From: an uncultured Thermomicrobiales bacterium
GTDB lineage: Bacteria; Chloroflexota; Chloroflexia; Thermomicrobiales; UBA6265
Direction of reading: 5' to 3'
DNA: 41,818 bases
Assembly (NCBI GenBank): GCA_902806345.1
Contig: CADCWF010000036.1
Span: 1 to 41,818, forward strand
Shown in pieces: positions 1 through 7,907 of the stretch. The translations under genes were made by a program, and so were the position numbers. Numbering within the stretch: the stretch's first letter is position 1; each line of letters begins with the position of its first letter. The notes below the pieces were generated by a model. It saw only the letters and a list, made by a program, of their open reading frames with translations. It had not been told where the DNA came from and made no database searches.

Positions 1-321
1 GTTTGCGGCCTGACCGGGGACGGGGCGAGCGTGCCGGGTACGCGTTAGGACGAGTCGCTCGATCTGCCCTGGTCGTCCTTGGCCGCACCGGCGGGGGTTC
101 AGCGGCGGCGGAATCGGGGTCGACGAGTAGGGCCATCGGGTGCGGTACTTTGTCGGTTGCGGGGCACCCTGGTGCACCGAGGAGGCGGTCGTCCGTCCGT
201 TGGCGTTGGGCGTTGATGGGTGTTGTCGGTTGACGCCGAGCGCCGGCATGGCCGGTTCTGCCGGAGGGGCCACGCGGCCCACGGCCCCTCTGGCCGGAAT
301 CGCCCGGCGAAGGAGACCACC
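1..321. other. Non-coding lead-in with a GC hairpin
   Basis: I see no convincing gene here; the open frames lack family resemblance and ribosome binding sites. A perfect 7-bp stem (AGGGGCC at 265-271, GGCCCCT at 283-289, 11-nt loop) lies just before the small ORF that starts at 322. It could be the terminator of a gene outside the window or a leader element of the small ORF. No T-run follows, so a classical intrinsic terminator is not supported. No rimP is visible upstream of nusA. Confidence 0.5.
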
Positions 322-519
322 ATGCCCGAACGCGCTTCCCAGCATCCTGGAAGCCCCACCAAGGATCCGTTCCTCGCCGCGCTCGAAGCGGCGGAGTGGG
401 ACGACGAGCCGCTGACCGATGAGGACATCGCCGCCATGGCGGGCGGCGAGTCGGCCGTTTGCTGCGGCGACTACGTCTCCCTCGACGAGCTTCCCCGTCG
501 GATGGATCGTGAGGAGTAA
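322..519 (+). CDS. Small acidic antitoxin-like protein (65 aa)
   Basis: Encodes 65 residues starting at ATG 322, with AAGGAGA at 310-316 as ribosome binding site. The middle and end (DDEPLTDEDIAAMAGG, then DYVSLDELPRRMD) match the C-terminal pattern of many small type II antitoxins, where a DDEPLT(D/E)ED segment and a VS-(L/H)-(D/E)EL tail are common. The Cys-Cys pair in AVCCGDY is unusual for that group. No toxin-like ORF (RelE, ParE, PIN) follows; the next gene is nusA. It may be a solitary antitoxin, a relic of a lost pair, or an unrelated small acidic protein. The antitoxin resemblance is a recollection of family style, not a database hit. Confidence 0.55.
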   Translation: MPERASQHPGSPTKDPFLAALEAAEWDDEPLTDEDIAAMAGGESAVCCGDYVSLDELPRRMDREE

Positions 520-544
520 GGGCAGGAAGGCTCGATCGCCGACC

Positions 545-573
545 TTGCCGCTCCGGGTCGGGCGCGGTATACT
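545..573 (+). promoter_or_regulatory. Sigma70-type promoter for the nusA operon
   Basis: TTGCCG (545-550) and TATACT (568-573) are separated by exactly 17 bp. They lie downstream of the 65-aa ORF and upstream of nusA, so transcription would begin near 580 and leave a leader of about 165 nt. Confidence 0.65.
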
Positions 574-579
574 CTCGCG

Positions 580-744
580 TGGGAACCTAGCTCTGTGCAG
601 ATCGCGGGTCCAGCACCCGCGTTCGTTGTGTCTCGGGGCATTCCGACAGGGGTGGCGGTTCCCGGGCCCGAGGGCATCTTCGCTCAACCCGCCCGCGCCG
701 ACCCGGCGACGCCACCCCGGCGTTCCGAGAGGAGGTGCGCGGCC
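580..744 (+). promoter_or_regulatory. Structured nusA leader
   Basis: The inferred 5' untranslated region can form a hairpin, GCGGGT (604-609) with ACCCGC (615-620). It can also form a perfect 9-bp long-range stem, GGGGTGGCG (649-657) with CGCCACCCC (710-718), which ends shortly before the ribosome binding site GGAGG near 730. This could support autoregulation of NusA; that role is inferred. Confidence 0.4.
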
Positions 745-2094
745 GTGAAGAGCGACTTCTACACCGCGATCGCCCAGATCGCCGCCGAGCGCGGCATCCC
801 CAAGGAGGCCGTGCTCTCCTCGGTCGAGCATGCGCTCGTCACCGTCTACCGCAAGATGGCCAACACCGAAGAGGACGTTCAGGTCGAGATCGAACCGACC
901 TCGGGCGAGATGCGGGTCTGGGTCCTGAAGCGGGTGGTCGACGAGATCGAGGACCCGCTCAACGACATCACCCCGGCCGAGGCCCTGGCCTACACCCCCA
1001 GCCCTCGGGTCGGCGAGGTCCTCCGGATCGAGAAGACCCCGGAGAACTTCGGTCGGATCGCCGCCCAGACCGCCAAGCAGGTCGTCCTCCAGCGGATCCG
1101 CGACTACGAGCGCGACACCGTCTACGAGGAGTTCCAGGACAAGCAGGGCGAGCTGCTCAATGGCACGGTCCAGCGGGCCGACTCGCGCGCCGTCGTCGTC
1201 GAGCTCGGCAAGGCCGAGGCGGTGATGCCGGCGCGGGAGCAGGTGCCGACCGAGCGCTACCGCTCCGGCCAGCGGGTCAAGGTCCTCCTGGTCGAGGTCA
1301 ACCGCGAGCAGCGGGGGCCGCAGCTGATCGTCTCCCGCTCCCACCCCCACCTGATCCGCCGCCTGTTCGAGGCGGAGGTGCCGGAGATCTACTCCGGCGC
1401 GGTCGAGATCATGGAGGTGGCCCGCGAGCCGGGGCTGCGCTCCAAGGTTGCCGTCGCCGCCCGGCAGGAGAAGGTCGACCCCGTCGGCGCCTGCGTCGGC
1501 GTCCGCGGCGTCCGCATCCAGAACATCGTCAACGAGCTCTACGGGGAGAAGATCGACGTCATCGAGTGGTCGCCGGACACCGCCCAGTTCATCGCCAACG
1601 CGCTCTCCCCGGCCAAGCCGAGCAGCGTCACCCTGGACGAGCCGGCCCGGGTGGCGACCGTGATCGTGCCGTCGGAGCAGATGTCGCTGGCGATCGGCAA
1701 GGAAGGGCAGAACGCCCGCCTTGCCTTCAAGCTGACCGGTTGGCGGATCGACATCAAGGACCCCGCCGCCCTCCAGGCGATGGACGGCGAGCTCCTGCGC
1801 CAGGCCCAGGCGGCGCTGGCCGAGACGGGGCCGGACGAGTTCGCCTGGCAGGGCCGCCAGCCCCGCCTCGTCCGCCCCGACGGCACCATCTCCGTCCGCG
1901 ACAAGACCTTCGGCCCGCTGGCGCCGGAGCTGGTCGGGATGAGCGTTGACGTCGACCTCCGGGACGACGCCCTGGAGGTCTACTACAACCGGGAGCTGCG
2001 GGCCCGCTTCGACTTCGGGGACGGGACCCAGCTGCCGCTCGACGACGACCCGGTGGCGGTTGGCGCCCCGGCGGCGGAAGCGAGCGCCGACTAG
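745..2094 (+). CDS. nusA: Transcription termination/antitermination factor NusA
   Basis: NusA binds RNA polymerase and nascent RNA and controls pausing, termination and antitermination. I start it at GTG 745 (449 aa) because an AGGAGG motif sits at 729-734 and the protein then opens with the usual [21 protein letters not shown] N-terminal domain. An S1 domain begins near residue 135 ([12 protein letters not shown]), followed by KH1 (around 210-275) and KH2 (around 283-338), with the characteristic [14 protein letters not shown] motif. After KH2 comes an unusual tail of about 110 residues. Within it, residues 374-423 resemble the small C-terminal beta-barrel of integrase-like transposases ([17 protein letters not shown], then [13 protein letters not shown]). 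It heads the ylxR-infB-rbfA-nrnA-truB-ribF run, the normal context, although rimP is absent upstream. Confidence 0.95.
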   Translation: MKSDFYTAIAQIAAERGIPKEAVLSSVEHALVTVYRKMANTEEDVQVEIEPTSGEMRVWVLKRVVDEIEDPLNDITPAEALAYTPSPRVGEVLRIEKTPENFGRIAAQTAKQVVLQRIRDYERDTVYEEFQDKQGELLNGTVQRADSRAVVVELGKAEAVMPAREQVPTERYRSGQRVKVLLVEVNREQRGPQLIVSRSHPHLIRRLFEAEVPEIYSGAVEIMEVAREPGLRSKVAVAARQEKVDPVGACVGVRGVRIQNIVNELYGEKIDVIEWSPDTAQFIANALSPAKPSSVTLDEPARVATVIVPSEQMSLAIGKEGQNARLAFKLTGWRIDIKDPAALQAMDGELLRQAQAALAETGPDEFAWQGRQPRLVRPDGTISVRDKTFGPLAPELVGMSVDVDLRDDALEVYYNRELRARFDFGDGTQLPLDDDPVAVGAPAAEASAD

Positions 2095-2109
2095 GTGCCG
2101 GCCAGGACG

Positions 2110-2499
2110 ATGTCTGCGACGGCGCCGGGAGCCCACCCGGCTGCGGCTGGCAAGCCGCCCCGCGCGGGTGGCAAGCGAAGCGGCCCGCGGCCGAAGCACG
2201 TCCCCCAGCGGATGTGCGTCGCCTGCCGCGGACACGACGCCAAGCGTGGCTTGCACCGGGTGGTGCGGACCCCGGAGGGCGCCGTGGCGCCGGACCCAAC
2301 CGGCAAGCGCAACGGCCGTGGCGCCTACCTGTGCGCCGACCCGGCCTGCTGGGACAAGGCCCTGGCTGGGGGCATCCTCGCCCGCGCCTTGAAAACGGAG
2401 ATCGACGACGAGGCCGTCGCCGTCCTTCGGCACTACGCCGCCGCGCTCGCCCCGGAACCTCCGGCGGCGAGCGGGGCGGCCGATGGAACAAAGGAGTAA
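2110..2499 (+). CDS. ylxR: YlxR/RnpM family RNA-binding protein
   Basis: YlxR (DUF448) is a small basic protein coded between nusA and infB in most bacteria; the Bacillus member has been described as an RNase P modulator. The core is clear: PQRMCVACRGHDAKRGLHRV, then GRGAYLCADPACWDKAL, with the conserved Cys pairs and GRGAY(L/V)C signature. About 35 residues of Pro/Gly/Lys-rich sequence precede the core, and a short acidic tail follows. ATG 2110 gives 129 aa with a weak CAGGA site. An alternative GTG at 2095 directly abuts the nusA stop codon and would give 134 aa. It is tightly coupled to nusA, and its stop overlaps the infB ribosome binding site region. Confidence 0.9.
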   Translation: MSATAPGAHPAAAGKPPRAGGKRSGPRPKHVPQRMCVACRGHDAKRGLHRVVRTPEGAVAPDPTGKRNGRGAYLCADPACWDKALAGGILARALKTEIDDEAVAVLRHYAAALAPEPPAASGAADGTKE

Positions 2500-2505
2500 C
2501 GACCC

Positions 2506-4404
2506 ATGGCAAGTACCTTCCAGAGCCGCGGCGGCACGCGGCGACCCGGTGGCGGCGGCGGCCGTGGCCGGGGCAAAGGCGCCCGCGGCGCCGCCCGCAA
2601 CATCGCGCTGCGGCGGACGACCGCCCCAATCGTCCGTGAGCCGCTGACGCTGCCCTCGGTGCTGACCGTGGCCGATCTCGCCGAGCAGCTCCAGACGACG
2701 GGGATCGAGGTCATCAAGGAGCTGATGAAGCTCGGGATGATGGCCAACATCAACCAGCAGATCGACTTCGACACGGCCCACCGGGTCGCCACGGCCCTCG
2801 GCTGGGAGTCCAGCGAGTCGGTGCCGGAGGTCGTCCAGCAGGCGGTCGCCGACTTCGCCAGCCGGCGGACCGAAGCGGACTCCGACCCCGAGGCCGTCGG
2901 CCGACCGCCGGTCGTGACGATCATGGGCCACGTCGACCACGGCAAGACGAAGCTGCTCGACTCGATCCGCTCGGCCAACGTGGCCGAGGGGGAGGCCGGG
3001 GGTATCACCCAGCACATCGGCGCCTACCAGATCGAGACCCACGGCCGCAAGATCACCTTCCTCGACACCCCCGGCCACGAGGCGTTCACGGCGATGCGCG
3101 CTCGCGGCGCCCAGGCGACCGATATCGCGGTGCTGGTGGTGGCGGCCGACGACGGCGTGATGCCGACGACGCGGGAGGCCGTCGCCCACATCAAGTCGGC
3201 CAACGTGCCGCTGGTGGTGGCGATCAACAAGATCGACCTCGAAGGGGCCAACCCCGACCGCGTCAAGCAGCAGTTGAGCGAGATCGAGGTGATGCCCGAG
3301 GAGTGGGGCGGCGATGTCCCCTTCGTCGAGGTCTCGGCCCGCGAGAAGCTCGGCCTGGACGACCTGCTCGAGGTGATCGTCCTCGTCGCCGACGTCAACG
3401 AGCTGAAGGCGAACCCCCACAAAAGCGCCAACGGCGTCGTGATCGAGGCCAAGATCGACCCCAAGCGGGGGCCGGTCGCGACGGTCCTCGTCCAGAGCGG
3501 CACGCTGAACCCGAAGGATGTCGTCGTCGCCGGTTCCTCCTGGGGCCGGATCAAGGCGATGTTCGACGACCGCGGCCGCCGCATCCGGCGGGCAGAGCCG
3601 AGCATGCCGGTCGAGATCCTCGGTCTGCTCGAGGTACCCCAGGCGGGCGACCCGTTCCAGACCTTCGAGGACGAGAAGCAGGCCCGCGACTTGGCCGAGC
3701 AGCGGACGCTGGCGCGCCGGGTCGAGACCCTCTCGGACCGCTCGTTCAAGCTGACCGACCTCTCCAGCCAGATCCAGGAGGGCGGCGTCGCCGAGCTCCG
3801 GATCGTCCTCAAGGCGGACGTCTCCGGTTCGCTCGGCGCGATCCAGAACGCGCTCCTGAAGCTGAACGAGGAGGTGCCGGAGGGGGTCCGGCTGTCGATG
3901 ACCCTGGCCGCCACCGGCGGCATCACGGAGTCGGACGTCAGCCTCGCCGCCGCGACTCGGAGCATCATCATCGGCTTCAATGTCCGGCCGGACGTGGCGG
4001 CCAAGCGGGCGGCCGAGGGGCCGGGCATCGACATCCGCTTCTACAACATCATCTACAACCTGATCGACGAGATGAAGGCCGCGATGACCGGTCTCCTGGC
4101 CCCCGTTTTCCAGGACGTCACCGACGGCTACGCCGAGGTCCGCAACACCTTCAAGCTGCCGGGCAACGACGTCGTCGCCGGCCTCTACGTGCTCGACGGC
4201 AGGGTGATGCGCAGCTCCCGGGCGCGCGTCCTCCGCTCCGGTACCGTCGTGTTCGAGGGCGGCATCAAGTCGCTCAAGCGGTTCAAGGACGATGCCCGCG
4301 AGGTGGCCGCCGGCTACGAGTGCGGGCTTGGCTTGGACGGCTTCAACGACCTCCAGGTCGGCGACCAGCTCGAGTTCTTCCACCGCGAGGAAGTGGCCCG
4401 TTAG
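2506..4404 (+). CDS. infB: Translation initiation factor IF-2
   Basis: IF-2 is the GTPase that brings initiator tRNA to the 30S subunit and promotes subunit joining. ATG 2506 follows AAGGAG at 2491-2496. The 632-residue protein is short for the family: an Arg/Gly-rich N-terminus of about 45 residues, one IF2_N domain (from about residue 49, [20 protein letters not shown]), then the G domain with GHVDHGKT (residues 141-148), DTPGHEAF and NKIDLEG. Domain II and the C-terminal domains follow with normal family sequence through [10 protein letters not shown]. The long linker of proteobacterial IF-2 is missing, as in many thermophiles and Chloroflexota. The stop codon lies inside the palindromic repeat that separates infB from rbfA. 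Confidence 0.97.
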   Translation: MASTFQSRGGTRRPGGGGGRGRGKGARGAARNIALRRTTAPIVREPLTLPSVLTVADLAEQLQTTGIEVIKELMKLGMMANINQQIDFDTAHRVATALGWESSESVPEVVQQAVADFASRRTEADSDPEAVGRPPVVTIMGHVDHGKTKLLDSIRSANVAEGEAGGITQHIGAYQIETHGRKITFLDTPGHEAFTAMRARGAQATDIAVLVVAADDGVMPTTREAVAHIKSANVPLVVAINKIDLEGANPDRVKQQLSEIEVMPEEWGGDVPFVEVSAREKLGLDDLLEVIVLVADVNELKANPHKSANGVVIEAKIDPKRGPVATVLVQSGTLNPKDVVVAGSSWGRIKAMFDDRGRRIRRAEPSMPVEILGLLEVPQAGDPFQTFEDEKQARDLAEQRTLARRVETLSDRSFKLTDLSSQIQEGGVAELRIVLKADVSGSLGAIQNALLKLNEEVPEGVRLSMTLAATGGITESDVSLAAATRSIIIGFNVRPDVAAKRAAEGPGIDIRFYNIIYNLIDEMKAAMTGLLAPVFQDVTDGYAEVRNTFKLPGNDVVAGLYVLDGRVMRSSRARVLRSGTVVFEGGIKSLKRFKDDAREVAAGYECGLGLDGFNDLQVGDQLEFFHREEVAR

Positions 4405-4495
4405 CGGATAGGGCGTAGGGGATAGGGGATAGGAGACCGACGGTGCGTCGGCTGCTCCGGACTCCTATCCCCTCGCGTCTATCCCCTATCCGCTA
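4402..4495. repeat. Imperfect palindrome of TATCCCC units between infB and rbfA
   Basis: A 34-nt left arm (4402-4435) and a 34-nt right arm (4462-4495) are largely reverse complements: the outer 12-13 bp and inner 11-12 bp pair perfectly, with mismatches in the middle. Both arms are built from GGGATAG/CTATCCC units. A second perfect hairpin, CCGACG-GTG-CGTCGG (4437-4451), sits in the loop. The element contains the infB stop codon and ends at the rbfA ribosome binding site. It could be a dispersed palindromic repeat, an RNA-processing site or an attenuator. Confidence 0.8.
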
Positions 4496-4507
4496 AGGAG
4501 GCGTCCC

Positions 4508-4906
4508 ATGTCCCGACGCACCCTGCAGGTCGGCGAGTTGCTGCGCGAGGAGCTGACCGACATCATCCGGCGCGAGGTCAAGGACCCGCGGCTGGGCTTC
4601 TGGTCGATAACCCGGGTCGAGGTGCCGCCGGACCTGCGCTCCGCCCGCGTCTTCGTCAGCGTCCTCGGCTCCGACGAGGAGCGGACGGGGACGCTGCGGG
4701 CGCTCTCGTCGGCGGCCGGCTTCATCCGCCACCACCTGAAGCCGCGGCTCCGGATGCGCCAGATCCCCGATCTCGAGTTCCGCGACGACCGCTCGATGGA
4801 GCACGCCGAGGAGATCGGCCGGGTGCTGCGCGGGCTCCGTCTGGAGCAGGACCCGGTGGCCCGGCCGGCGGTGCAGCCGGCGGCGACGACGGAGGACGAG
4901 CGTTGA
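4508..4906 (+). CDS. rbfA: 30S ribosome-binding factor A
   Basis: RbfA is a KH-fold protein that binds the 30S subunit during late 16S rRNA maturation. ATG 4508 follows AAGGAGG at 4495-4501. The 132-residue protein shows family landmarks: GELLREELTDIIRREVKDPR near the start, the ARVFVSVLGSDEER strand, and LRMRQIPDLEFRDDRS at the end of the core. The last 25 or so residues are a poorly conserved tail. Its TGA overlaps the TTG start of the next gene (4903-4906), so the two are probably translationally coupled. Function is inferred from family and operon position, both standard. Confidence 0.95.
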   Translation: MSRRTLQVGELLREELTDIIRREVKDPRLGFWSITRVEVPPDLRSARVFVSVLGSDEERTGTLRALSSAAGFIRHHLKPRLRMRQIPDLEFRDDRSMEHAEEIGRVLRGLRLEQDPVARPAVQPAATTEDER

Positions 4907-5952
4907 GCCAGCGCAGCGACCAGGACCAGCCGTGGATCGTCGACCCGGAGACCGCCGCCGAGGCGCTCCGCGTTCTCCGTGGCGCCAGGGTCGTCCTGAT
5001 CCCGACCCACCAGAACGTCGACGCCGACGGCCTCGCCTCGCCGCTGGCGATGCGCCAGGCCCTGGCCGCCTACGGGGTGGAGGCCTACCCGCTGATTACC
5101 GACGGCGACTTCCCCTCCAACCTCCGCTTCCTCCCCGGCTCCGAGGATGTCCTCGTCTACGGTCGGGACGAGTTGCCACCCTACGACCTGCTCTGCCTGA
5201 TCGACTGCGCCGACCGCAAGCGGCTCGGCGCTTTCGCCAAGGAGGACCCCAGCCGCCTCGACGGCCGGGTGCCGATCGTCAATATCGACCACCACAAGAC
5301 CAACGACCGCTTCGGCGTCGTCAACGTCGTCGAGCCGGAGGCCTCCTCCTCGGGCGAGGTGGTCGCCGAGCTCTTCAAGCTCTGGGGGACCGAGCTGACG
5401 CCGGAGATTGCCTGCTGCCTGATGGCCGGGATCTACGGCGACACCCTTGGCCTGCGGACCCCCAGCACGACGCCCCACACCATCCGCACGGTCGCCGATC
5501 TTGTCGACGCCGGCGGCAGCCTGGAGCCGGTGGTGGACTGGCTCTTCCGTCTCAAGCCCCGCTCCACCCTCTGCCTCTGGAGCCACGCCCTCCAGAACAT
5601 CCGCTGGACGGGGCCGATCATCTGGACCGAGATGAAGCGGGCCGGCTTCCGCGAGTGCGGCGCCGAGATGGCCGAGGCGGAGGGGATCGTCAACTTCCTC
5701 TCCGGCACCCAGGGGTCCCGCGTCGCCGTCATCCTCTACCAGGACGAGGACGAAGGGGGTTGGCGGGTCAGCTTCCGCAGCCTGGAGAAGACGGTCGATG
5801 TCTCCGCGATCGCCGCCAACTTCGGGGGCGGCGGCCACCCCCTTGCCGCCGGCTGCCACGTCGAAGGCGGCCCGGCCGAGAAGGAGGCGTTCATCCGCCG
5901 CGTCGCCGACCTCGTCGCCGAGGCGCCGATGGCCGTCGGCGCGCCCGCCTGA
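4903..5952 (+). CDS. nrnA: DHH-family NrnA-like oligoribonuclease/pAp phosphatase
   Basis: A DHH/DHHA1 phosphoesterase of 349 residues. Members between rbfA and truB usually act as NrnA: they degrade very short RNA oligomers and hydrolyse 3'-phosphoadenosine 5'-phosphate. Metal-binding motifs are visible: HQNVDADG near residue 30, the DCAD motif about residue 100, NIDHHKTN (residues 127-134), and the C-terminal GGGGH motif (308-312) of DHHA1. The TTG start overlaps the rbfA stop codon; no better start lies downstream before the first conserved strand. The TGA overlaps the truB ATG at 5952. Whether it prefers RNA or pAp cannot be read from the sequence. Confidence 0.88.
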   Translation: MSQRSDQDQPWIVDPETAAEALRVLRGARVVLIPTHQNVDADGLASPLAMRQALAAYGVEAYPLITDGDFPSNLRFLPGSEDVLVYGRDELPPYDLLCLIDCADRKRLGAFAKEDPSRLDGRVPIVNIDHHKTNDRFGVVNVVEPEASSSGEVVAELFKLWGTELTPEIACCLMAGIYGDTLGLRTPSTTPHTIRTVADLVDAGGSLEPVVDWLFRLKPRSTLCLWSHALQNIRWTGPIIWTEMKRAGFRECGAEMAEAEGIVNFLSGTQGSRVAVILYQDEDEGGWRVSFRSLEKTVDVSAIAANFGGGGHPLAAGCHVEGGPAEKEAFIRRVADLVAEAPMAVGAPA

Positions 5953-6953
5953 TGAGGGCGGGCGCGCCGGCCGCCGGCGAACCGGCAACGGCAGGCCCTA
6001 TCCGGCCGGGTCTCGATGGCGAACCGGCGACCGTCGGGGCCGCGCGGCCCCGCCTCGACGGCTACCTCGTCCTCGACAAGCCGGCCGGCTGGACCAGTTT
6101 CGACGTCGTCGCCCGCGTCCGTCGCCTGCTCGGCGAGCGCAAGATCGGCCACGCCGGCACCCTCGACCCCGCCGCCACCGGCGTCCTCCCGATCGCCGTC
6201 GGTTCCGCCCGGAAGACGCTCGAGTACCTGGCCGGTGCCGCCAAGACTTACGTCGCTCGGGTCACGTTCGGGGTCGAGACGGAGACCGAGGACGCCGAGG
6301 GCAAGGTGACCGCCGTCCGCGACGCCGCCGCGCTCGATGCCACCGCGGTCGAGGCCGCGCTGGTCGGCTTCCTCGGACCACAGGCGCAAATTCCGCCGAT
6401 GTACGCCGCGGTCAAGGTCGGCGGCCAACGCCTCTACGAGATCGCCCGCCGCGGCGAGACGATCGAGCGGGCGCCGCGGCCGGTCGTCTTCCACCGGCTC
6501 GAACTGCTCGCCTGGGAGTCGCCGACGGCGACGCTCCTGGTCGATTGCTCGAAGGGCACCTACGTCCGCGCCCTCGCCCGCGACCTGGGCGCGGCGCTCG
6601 GCCCCGGCGCCCACCTCTCGGGGCTGATCCGGACCCGGACCGGCCCCTTCCGAATCGAAGACGCGATCGCCCTGGAGGCGCTGGCCGAACTGCCGCTGTC
6701 GGAAGCGTGGCTGGAGATCGCCGTCCCCTCGGACGCTCCTATCCTGGATCTGCCAGCGCTCCACCTCGATCCCGATTGGACCCGACGCTGGCTTCAGGGT
6801 TCCCCCATTCCGGCGGCCGGGGTCACCGGGGAGTGCCGGGCCTACGGCGTCGACGGCGAGTGGCTCGGCATCGGTCGCGCCGCGGAGGACGGCACCTCCT
6901 GGCGTCCGGCCAAGGTGGTCGCGGCGGCCGTGGCCTGGGGGAGCGCCACGTGA
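5952..6953 (+). CDS. truB: tRNA pseudouridine(55) synthase TruB
   Basis: TruB converts U55 of the tRNA T-loop to pseudouridine. The 333-residue protein has LDKPAGWTSFDVV, the catalytic GHAGTLDPAATGVLPI motif (Asp in GTLD), and the KGTYVRALARDLG motif of domain II. The PUA-like C-terminus is short. ATG 5952 overlaps the previous stop. The first 36 or so residues are an extension not needed for the fold and consist largely of a tandem duplication: GEPATAGPIRPGLD followed by GEPATVGAARPRLD, encoded by two 42-nt copies (5976-6017 and 6018-6059). The core family match begins right after it. Its TGA overlaps the ribF GTG start. Confidence 0.95.
   Translation: MRAGAPAAGEPATAGPIRPGLDGEPATVGAARPRLDGYLVLDKPAGWTSFDVVARVRRLLGERKIGHAGTLDPAATGVLPIAVGSARKTLEYLAGAAKTYVARVTFGVETETEDAEGKVTAVRDAAALDATAVEAALVGFLGPQAQIPPMYAAVKVGGQRLYEIARRGETIERAPRPVVFHRLELLAWESPTATLLVDCSKGTYVRALARDLGAALGPGAHLSGLIRTRTGPFRIEDAIALEALAELPLSEAWLEIAVPSDAPILDLPALHLDPDWTRRWLQGSPIPAAGVTGECRAYGVDGEWLGIGRAAEDGTSWRPAKVVAAAVAWGSAT
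5976..6059 (+). repeat. 42-nt in-frame tandem duplication in truB
   Basis: Two adjacent 42-nt units (5976-6017, 6018-6059) encode near-identical 14-residue segments at the TruB N-terminus. They differ by scattered substitutions, so the duplication is not very recent. Confidence 0.75.
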
Positions 6954-7906
6954 GGCCGTTCGTCGCCGGGCTCGACGCGGTCGCCTGGTCGCCGTCGGCC
7001 GTGACCATCGGCACCTTCGACGGCGTCCACCTCGGCCACCAGGAGCTCGTCCGGCGGACCGTCGAGCGCGCCCGCGAGGAGCGGCTCCGCGCCCTGGCCG
7101 TCACCTTCGAGCCGCCACCCCAGCTCGTGCTGCGGCCGGAGACCTTTCCGGGGCGCCTCTGCACCCCGGCCGAGCGCGACGCCGCGCTGCTGGCGGCTGG
7201 GGCGGACGGCGTCGTCGTCGTCCCCTTCACCCGAAACACGGCGGCGCTCTCGCCGGAGTCGTTCGTCGGCCGCCTGGTGGAGCTGGCCGGACTCCGCCTG
7301 CTGGTCGTCGGCGAAGACTTCGCGCTCGGTCGCGGTCGCGCCGGCGATGTCGCCCGCCTGCGGGAGATCGGCGCCCGCGAGGAGATGGCGTTCGCGGTCG
7401 AAGCGATTGGTCGGATCGGCCTCGGGCCGGAGCCGCTCAGCTCGACCGCGATCAGGACGGCGGTTCGGGAGGGCAACGTGGCGACGGCGCGTCACCTCCT
7501 CGGCCGGTCCTTCCGCATCTCCGGCGAGGTGATCCACGGCAAGAAACTCGGCCGCACCATCGGATTCCCGACTGCCAACGTGGTGCCTCCGGCCGACCTC
7601 GTGCCACTGGCCGACGGCATCTATGCCTCCTGGGCCTGGCTGCCGGGTGACGCCGCGCCGAGGCCGGCGATCACCTATGTCGGCAACCGGCCGACGGTCA
7701 ACTCCGGTGCCCGCCTCGTCGAGACCCACCTGCTCGATTTCGACGGCGACCTCTACGGCCAGGAGCTGACCGTCGACCTCCTGGAGCGGCTGCGGCCGGA
7801 CGCCGAGTTCCCCTCGCTGGACGCGCTGATCGCCCAGATGAGGACCGACGAGGCGGCGGCGCGGGTGGTGCTGGCGCGGGAAGGGGCGGTCGCCGTCGCG
7901 TCTTGA
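6950..7906 (+). CDS. ribF: Bifunctional riboflavin kinase/FAD synthetase
   Basis: RibF phosphorylates riboflavin to FMN and adenylates FMN to FAD. GTG 6950 overlaps the truB stop (GTGA) and gives 318 residues, a normal length. The N-terminal nucleotidyltransferase domain has TIGTFDGVHLGHQ near residue 20 and the SSTAIRTAVREG motif near 165. The C-terminal riboflavin kinase domain starts around residue 186, with GKKLGRTIGFPTANV and the later YVGNRPTVN strand. It is the last gene of the nusA-led operon; rpsO, often next to it elsewhere, is absent. The gene ends only 1 nt before a convergent pseudogene. Confidence 0.95.
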   Translation: MRPFVAGLDAVAWSPSAVTIGTFDGVHLGHQELVRRTVERAREERLRALAVTFEPPPQLVLRPETFPGRLCTPAERDAALLAAGADGVVVVPFTRNTAALSPESFVGRLVELAGLRLLVVGEDFALGRGRAGDVARLREIGAREEMAFAVEAIGRIGLGPEPLSSTAIRTAVREGNVATARHLLGRSFRISGEVIHGKKLGRTIGFPTANVVPPADLVPLADGIYASWAWLPGDAAPRPAITYVGNRPTVNSGARLVETHLLDFDGDLYGQELTVDLLERLRPDAEFPSLDALIAQMRTDEAAARVVLAREGAVAVAS

Positions 7907-7907
7907 C

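Noticed and set aside
754..2629. Long Arg/Pro-rich open frames on both strands over nusA, ylxR and infB
   Set aside because: Compositional shadows of the GC-rich coding strand with no family resemblance; they overlap well-supported genes.
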